The position numbers and the translations under genes are program-made. Under the pieces are notes generated by a model that did not search any database, had not been told where the DNA came from, and worked only from the letters and a program-made list of their open reading frames with translations. From the NCBI GenBank assembly GCA_003117195.1, contig BDSI01000099.1, positions 208,479 through 272,478 on the forward strand: a stretch of DNA of 64,000 nucleotides, written 5' to 3'. Source of the DNA: Eudorina sp. 2006-703-Eu-15. Taxonomy: Eukaryota; Chlorophyta; Chlorophyceae; Chlamydomonadales; Volvocaceae. Every line of letters begins with the position of its first letter. Positions within the stretch are counted from its first letter, which is position 1. Positions 57,160 to 64,000 of this stretch are shown piece by piece.

Positions 57160-58542
57160 TTACAATATATTGACGAGGATTCCTGGCACCTCCATTCCCA
57201 ATGCATTTTAATTGTTTGCCCTAATGCTTGCACGTCTGACTCGGGGAAGTCCTGGTTTCAGCACAGGTTGAACCGCGGTTGCGTGCAGCATAAATGTTTT
57301 GTGAGGCTCTTCATAGATCGGAGGACTCTGTATGGCGTGAGCCGATATGTACGGAGAAGAACGGTGTCATGGAAGGGGACTGTTGGTACAGTCCTTATAT
57401 ACGTTACGCCAGCGACTTGCGCACAGCCCCTCGGAGCTGAGTACAGTGAACACGGCTTCTTTGGCCCACCAGGTCTGAGGCCTCGCCCGTCCAGCTGTTG
57501 TGCAGCACTTCTTTGCGCGCGTTCGCCAACGAATATGTATGCATGGGTGCGTGCGCATAACCGTGCAGTCCCTCGCAGTTCTTGGTAGGCACTAAAGGTT
57601 TGTGTCTTAGGTCCACCATACTTCGCCAAATAGCCTCGGAAGCTATTGGCCAACAGCGCACGCTGCATGTACGAACAGATCACTCACCAATAGGTTCCCT
57701 GCCGTACGACGCACCCACAGCTTCACCGGCCGAACGCAAGAGGCCTCGGTTTTCACTAATTGCAACGCATGACGCGGTTATATGTTTTCTGGACAGCAGA
57801 CACGCGAAGAGCCGCACTGACACATCCGTACCCCCCAAAACGGCTTTCCTGGGCCACATCCCCAATCCCCCCATCCTTTCAAAGCCCCATTCCTCATGCC
57901 CGAAGTACCCCACCAACCTCGCGCGGCCGGCCCTCGCCCCCAACGCCATCATCGTAAAATGTCAGCGTGAATCCGACAAGCGTGTGTGCATACAGCATCG
58001 CTCACTGCTCACCCCGTCTTCTGAGGCCACTGCCGCGCCCGGCACACCCAGCAGTTGGCCCCGCCGGCTTCCCCTGACTGGCCTGCTGACCAGAGCGCAA
58101 CTCCTGACCCGTCGGTCCTGTCACGCCAGCAATAATGATCACGCGCGCGCACAGGACGGGTCACACCCTCAAGTCCCCACACGATACGTGGCCCTGGAGC
58201 TCAATGTAACGCATACTATCACGTAGGGTAATGACCCTTAACAGCATGTGAAGGCCCCAAGGTACCGTATCCACGCCGCACGGTGTTTGCAACCGTGGAT
58301 TCGATCTCCGCCAACCCACGGCGGCACAGAGGCACAGTCCTGGAGGCTTCGACGCGGCCCCTCTGGGTACGGTAAGGCTGTCAAACAGTGCAGTCGATAT
58401 GAAAGCATCACCGAGAATACACGCGACATGCGCTCCGCCCGTGACGGTGACGTTCACCTCCGCCAGCAATACCTGCATATGTATTGCACAATCCTGCGTG
58501 CGCTGCACTGTAATAAGCGCTGTATCGCTCGTTTGCGCAACG
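57160..58542. other. Region between the MITE copy and the low-complexity gene, no gene seen
   Basis: About 1.4 kb without a supported exon on either strand. The right part should hold the 3' UTR of the minus-strand gene whose stop is at 58543. Confidence 0.4.
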
Positions 58543-61500
58543 CTACCAGTCCTCCAGCATCAGCGCATCCACCCCATCCGCATACACAGTGACGTCGTCA
58601 TTGTCGTCGTCGTCGTCATCGCGCACATGTCGTACACCATCTTGATGGCTGGCCGTCGCTGTCGCCGTCGCTGGCGCGTCGGCTGCCTCCACAGCGGAAG
58701 CCGCGGCAGAGGCCGCGGCAGCGGCAGGATCCCCAGGAGGGCCGCAGCCCATCGGCGACTCCGCAGTGGCGCCGCGGGCCCCGGCGGCGGCTTGGCTCGC
58801 CGGCCCGTGAGCAGCAGGCCCGACCACATCTCCCATCGCTGGCATCGGCGAGCGCGTCTCAGCGGGCACCACGGAGGCTGACGCCCGCAGTGAACAGTCT
58901 GTGATACGTAAAGGAAGACCTGGCAGCGGTCGCTGCGAGGAGTGTGCCAGGAGTGTGGTGTCAGCTGGCGGCTCCTCGGCTGGACCCCTGTCACCTGCTG
59001 GCGACGTCGCGCGCGGGGAGGCGGACGCCGGCGAGCGCTGCCGCCGCGCGCGCTTCGCGGGCCGCCGGCTTCCGCTGGCGTCCGCCTCCTCCACCTCCCC
59101 GCCTTGGCAGCCATAGCCGCCGTCGTCGTGACCGCCGCCAGCGTTGCCACGACCGCCCTCACCGCCGTGCTCCACTGCCGCCCGAGCCCTCTCACCCCAA
59201 GGAGTTGCGGTAGCTGTCCCAGCGGCGGCGTCCGTGGGCGCCTGATGACGAACTGGCGGTGTGGGCGGCGCCGCTGTGGCTGCCACCGCCGATGGGACGT
59301 AAGCCGCCGCTGCACCGGTGGCTGCTGCCATGTCCGTTCCCAACGGGGGAGCCCCTATCGCCATGCCAGTTGCCCCTGACTTCGTCGTCATGCCACTGCT
59401 GGCTGGCTCATTGCAGCCAGCAGGGACGTCCGCCGCTTGGACGTCTGGCTCTTCCACGTCGTGTTCGAGTACCGCCTCAGCTGCCAGGACACCGCAGTCT
59501 GCCCGCGCATCCACGCCGTCTCGCAACGGCTCAGCCGCAGGCTCCGTCGAAACAGCTGATGTTGCTGCTGCTACTGGCTCTGCTTCTGTTGCTTCCGCAG
59601 GCATTGGTTCCGGCTCACGTCTAGCCTGCGCTGCCGTTCCCGTCTCTGCCGCCGCCGTGCCCGACACATCCGACTCGAATGCACATGCACCTGCAGCAGC
59701 TGATGCTACCGCAGCTCGATGCGCGGGGCCCCCGGCCGCGGCCTCAACACCCACAGGACTGCGGAGAGCACCTGATACGGCTTCGTCCTTCTGGACGGGA
59801 AGGCAACTAGATACTGGTGCCGGTGCCTTAGCACCAGCAGCAGGGATGCGGCCAGCAGTAGCCGCACCGGTAGTGGCAACGAACGGCACGTCATCGGCCG
59901 CCGCACACATTGCGGCCGCCGTTGGCGTCGTCGCCACAGCCGCCATCGCATCCACCAGTCTCGATCCATCCGCTGCCAACCTGATCCCGTTGTCGTCCTC
60001 CTTCCCTCTGTCCGGAGTGCAGCCGCCCTGGGCTGCCCCGGGATCGCCGCTGCAATCTTCATAGGGGCCATACCCAGCTGCTGCCAGCGCAGTTGCATCT
60101 GCCGCCGCCGCCGTATCCGCAATCACGCCGCCATCGCCAATCGCCGACAGCTTAACCGGCGGTGCTGCTACTGGCGGTGACTGCGAAGCCGGAACAAGGT
60201 CCATGGCATCTGACCCGTGGGTCGATGCCGCCTCCTCTTCCTCCGCTGGGTACGACTGCCTGCTTCTGGCTTCCGCCGCACCGCCGACGGTCTCCCTCTT
60301 GGGGCTCTTAGGCGCACCAGCCGCCGCGGCCTTGAGCGCCGACGTCGACGCCGTGTGGCCGAGCACACCGTCAGGCTCCGTCAGCCTGGCCGCCGCTTCG
60401 TCTTCCATAGGGCAGCCATCCTGTTGTGTGCCGCAATCGGCGGCAACGGCGGCGTCTGCTGGATGCTGCGAAGTCGGCTTCTCCGGCCCGCTGCGCTCTC
60501 CTCCACCAACACCTCCCCTTGCCGTCGCCTGAGGCTTCCTCTCGCCCTCTGGCTGGAGGTCCCCGCCTTCAGAGTCTTGCTGCGGCGCGTCTCTACCTAC
60601 TCCAGTGTCGTCTGCATCTCGTCTTGTGAAGGCGGTTTCACCAGTCGCTCTGACGCGGTGTGGGTCGGGCTGCTCCGCCGGCGGTGTGTCCCGCTGGTCG
60701 GTGTGCGGGCATGGGCACTCGTCCTGAGTATGGGGCTGATCCTGGGATTGGTCCTGGGGCTGAGGTCGAGGCTGGCCAGGGAACGCACTTGTACCCGCCG
60801 CAGCACCTGGCCCCGGCAGGTCTGAGCTCTCCTCGGCGTCCCCCACGCCGCTGACGCCAAGACAAGGCGGCACCTGCGGGTCAGCGCCTGTTACGTCCTC
60901 CTCCTCCACCACTTCCTCCACCACCTCCTCCGCCATCTCATCATCCACCTCCTCCTCCACGGCCACGTCCTCCACGGCCACCTCCTCCACAGCCACCTCC
61001 TCATCGCCCGACTGCGTCGGCGGCTGGACCGCGTCAGTTCCGCCAGGGTTCTGCTGTGTTAATGGCTGCAGCTGCGACGGCCCGTTCGGCTGGGACGGCG
61101 GCGCCGACGGCGGCTGGGCCGACGGCTCCGTCGGGTCCTGCGGTTCTGCAGGCGGCAGGAGCGGCGATTGAGGCGCCTGGGACAGCTGCAGCAGCACCGA
61201 CTGCGGCGGCGGTGGGACCTGCCGCGCAGTCGCAGACAAGGGCGGCTGCTCATCCTGGAGGGCACTCGGTCCGCGACCCGGCAGTGGGCCGGGCGGGATG
61301 TGGGTACCTTCTTCGGCCTGCTGGCGGCAGCAGTCCCCCGGGCGCCCGCAGCCGCCCTCCTCCAACATGCCCTCTCCGCGCTCCTCATTCACCACAGAGC
61401 AGCCCGCCGGATTCCCACCCGGATCCACATCCATTTCGTCGTCGTCCTCGTTCCCAGCCTTCCCCTCGGCATTGCCCTGGGCATCGTTCTCGGCCTTGTC

Positions 61501-63839
61501 CTTGGCCTTGGCCTTGTCCTTGCCCTCGTCCTTGTACTTGTCCTCGGCCTCCTCGCCCAGGATCATGTTGCTGTCCCCCGTCGGCTCCTGCTGACTCGCA
61601 TGGCCTGAACAGGAAAGGCCGCACGTGTTGGCAACGGCTGCTGCCGCTGCGGCGGCCGCGTCCGTGCAGCGGTGATCGTCCTTCTGCGTTTGAACAGTAT
61701 TAGTCGCTGGAGCTGCGCTGGCTGCATCGCGACATGGCACAGCAGCCGCAACGGGCTCGGATGCTGCCGCCGACGTCGGCTGTAACGCGCCGCTTCCACC
61801 ACGAGCATTTTCGCCCCCGGTGTCCGATGCCCCGCCGCCAGCCGCTACAGCCGCCGACACCGGCGCAGCCTGCATTGGCGGCGGAGGTGGCAGCGGCTCA
61901 GCTGAGCTGGACGGCCGCGCGGGGCTTACCGCACGATTAGCAGCGTCCAATAGCCTTGTGCAGTCTTCCTTCGAATCGCAGCCCTCCGAGCATCCATGAC
62001 CGGGCACGGCTGGCTGGCTCCTTGTGGCTCTTGGCAGCTGCAGGGCTGCTGGGCGCTGTGGCGGAAGCGGCAGTGCTGCTACTGGTGGCGGCGGTGGATC
62101 GGCGGACGCTGTCCCGGCATACGGATCAGCGGTGACGGGAGGATCCCGGCGCTGCCGCTTCTGCAGCTGCGGCTGCCGCTGCGGTGGCCGCTGCGGCTGC
62201 TGCGTCGGTTGCAGCTTTGGCGACAGCGCCGGCGGCGGTGCGTCGGCAGAAGCTTTCCGCCCGCGTTCTGCCGCCGGTGCGGGTGGCGACTGGGGAGCCA
62301 CCGCAGCAGCTGAAGCCGGCGCGGCCGCCCGCACCGATAGCGTCCGATCTGGCCTCTGCTGGAGGTCGCGACATTTGGCAGCTGTGATGCTGATCCTCCG
62401 AGCTTCGCCGCCGGATAGCCGTTCCGTACCTTCCCCCTCGGGCTCTGGTCGACCCCGCAGCGGCGGCCGCTCATGTCGCTGCTGCGGCGGCGTCGGCCGG
62501 GACGCCAGCGGCTGGATGCGCTGCTGCGGCTGCTGCTGCTGAGGGGGCTGGCTCGCAGCAGCCTCACTACGCTCTCTTGCATCGTTACTTGCCCCGCTGT
62601 GCGCTGCCTCCGCAGCAGCATCGGCTGCTGCAGTGGCGGCAGCAGCACCAGCACGAGTGTGGGCAGCAGCGGTCGCGTCGGCAGCGGGTCGGACCAGTGG
62701 ACCGTCAGTAGCGTTGATAGCCGGGGTGGTAGTAGTCGGGTTGGGTGTGGCCTTCGGAGCCTGGTGCTGCTGCTGCGGCGGCTGCTCTGCAGGTGACGGC
62801 CGTGTCGGCGGTCGGGCGGTGTTTCCTCCTGGCGGCGCCTGGACGGTGGGTCCAGGAGCGGCTTTCTGCTTTCCAAATCCCGGCGGCAGCACGGATGCTG
62901 CTGATGCTGCCGATGGCGGTGGCGGTGGTGGCTGTGCTGGCGGCGGTATAATGGGTTCCAATGATGCTGCGAACGCCTGCGTGGAACGGCAGCGGTGGCG
63001 GCGGCCGAGGAGGCCGGTTGTGCGGTATTAGCAAAGGGGATGGCAGGGGAAATCTCGCGAGAAGGTTCGCGGAGATATGCACTGGTTTAGAGTCATGCAT
63101 CACACATGTGACGGTGCCGCTACCTGGATGGATGCTGTTACGGTATGTCCCGACGGCACTGCCGCACCGCCGCACAGTCCATGACTCCCACTTTCACGGG
63201 CCGATTAGGGCGAAGAGTGCTTTATTACCGAATGAGTTCTGCGTCTCTTCTTCCATCACACCTCACCTTCTCTAGCAGACCCGCCAGCTCCGAAGTGCTG
63301 CCCCCGCCGTCTTCCGTCGAGCTGCCAGCCGCGGCGCCGTCGGCCGTCACGGCATGCTCCCCGGCCGCACTCAGCCCCGCTAACCTGGACGCCATTGACA
63401 GAAGTCGCTGCGACATGCCAGCCGCTGCTGGCGGCCCAGCCGCTGCCGCCGCCGCTGCCGCCACCGCCGCCGCCAGGGCCGCGCCGGACGCGGCAACCTG
63501 CCCCCGCACGCGACTGCCGGCGCCACCACCCCCACCGCCGCTGGCTGGCACCATCCCGCTGGCTGGCACTGTTCCACTGGCCCACCCAGCCCTGAACTCT
63601 TCAGCTACAGCCGCGTTGTAACAGGAAGCCCACAGGTGCTGCAGCTCGGAGGTGGGGTACAGCGACGGCGGCCGGTCGCCGCCTGTGGTGGGCTCCGCCG
63701 ATGACTGCGGCCGGGGTACGTCGGCGCCGTTGCCCGGCCGCCGCTGCTGGCGCCTCAGGTGATCGGCCACCTCCGCCGCCCGGTCACATACACGCAGACG
63801 CACGGCGGGGCCACCCAGCTGGAACAGCCGCCGGATAGC
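58543..63839 (-). CDS. Low-complexity Ala/Pro/Gln-rich protein, last two exons (5' part beyond window)
   Basis: Two exons on the minus strand: 63839-63267 (191 codons; acceptor CCCGCCAG, donor GTGAGG) and 62976-58543 (acceptor CCACGCAG). They join in phase 0 to about 1,670 codons. The first visible exon contains the only ordered-looking part (LFQLGGPAVRLRVCDRAAEV; SELQHLWASCYNAAVAEEF). The final 4.4-kb exon is extreme low complexity: Pro runs, Ala runs, Gln-rich blocks, a Lys/Asp/Ala region (DKAKAKDKAEND) and Val/Glu repeats (EEVAVEEVAVEDVAVEE). It closes with an Asp run and YADGVDALMLEDW. I do not recognise the family; such tails are common in large algal regulatory or scaffold proteins. The first in-frame start was not found because the gene runs out of the window or has further 5' exons; telomere-like TTTAGGG units lie in its intron at 63879-63892. 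Confidence 0.6.
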
Positions 63840-64000
63840 CTGGCGGGCAGCGGCGGGGGCGGGGGCCCGAGCGGCGGGGTTTAGGGTTTAGGTGGCCAGC
63901 GGCGGGCGCAGACAGCGACACCGGCGCACATGTGTTGTGTGCCGGTGAGGCGGTGGTAGGTGCGGATAAGCGTGGAGGTGCGGTACGGCAAAGAGTTTGG

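Noticed and set aside
59318..60825. Plus-strand frames of 200-250 codons inside the 58.5-63 kb region
   Set aside because: They are antisense shadows of the minus-strand Ala/Pro-rich exon; GC-rich codon structure keeps opposite frames open.

Overview
The window looks like nuclear DNA of a volvocine/chlamydomonad-type green alga. The reasons are GC-rich exons split by many short-to-medium GT-AG introns, abundant GCAC/GT/CT/TA microsatellites, Ala/Gln/Gly/Pro homopolymer-rich proteins, interstitial CCCTAAA telomere-type units, and a decayed tyrosine-recombinase fragment of the kind common in Volvocales. This is an inference from style; no species marker is present.

Layout: (1) Positions 1-22,869, minus strand: one very long gene of at least 20 exons. 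It encodes N-terminal ankyrin repeats, a long mostly helical middle and a hydrophobic segment at the window edge; it continues beyond base 1. Its introns hold microsatellites, an interstitial telomeric block, tRNA-like repeats, small dispersed repeats, a duplicated and damaged ankyrin exon, and a tyrosine-recombinase relic. (2) Positions 23,842-27,703: a convergent pair with only 14 bases between stop codons. On plus is a replication initiator-type HUH endonuclease (WSITL, HLQG and YCQK motifs; no helicase). On minus is a three-exon RPA1-like single-strand DNA-binding protein with a four-Cys zinc ribbon. I read this as a candidate rolling-circle-type eukaryotic mobile element (Replitron-like, or CRESS-Rep-derived) that brings its own RPA; it is the most interesting item here. 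(3) Positions 28,691-29,244: a MITE with 28-base terminal inverted repeats. (4) Positions 29,785-56,047, plus strand: four tandem, intact cytochrome P450 genes (522-543 aa in three, 518 in the last). Each has the same 11-exon structure including an 18-base microexon, and all essential P450 motifs are present. (5) Positions 56,880-57,159: a second, truncated copy of the MITE family, so the P450 array is bracketed by related repeats. (6) Positions 58,543-63,839, minus strand: the last two exons of a gene coding for a very low-complexity Ala/Pro/Gln protein whose 5' part lies beyond the window.

Working together: the Rep and RPA-like genes make functional sense as a nick-and-unwind/ssDNA-protection pair. 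The four P450s are a local paralogue expansion, probably ER-anchored monooxygenases of related but diverging substrate range, with signs of sequence exchange between neighbours. No functional link between the ankyrin gene, the P450 array and the low-complexity gene can be read from the sequence. Exon boundaries were read by eye from splice consensus, reading-frame continuity and, for the P450s, comparison among the four paralogues.
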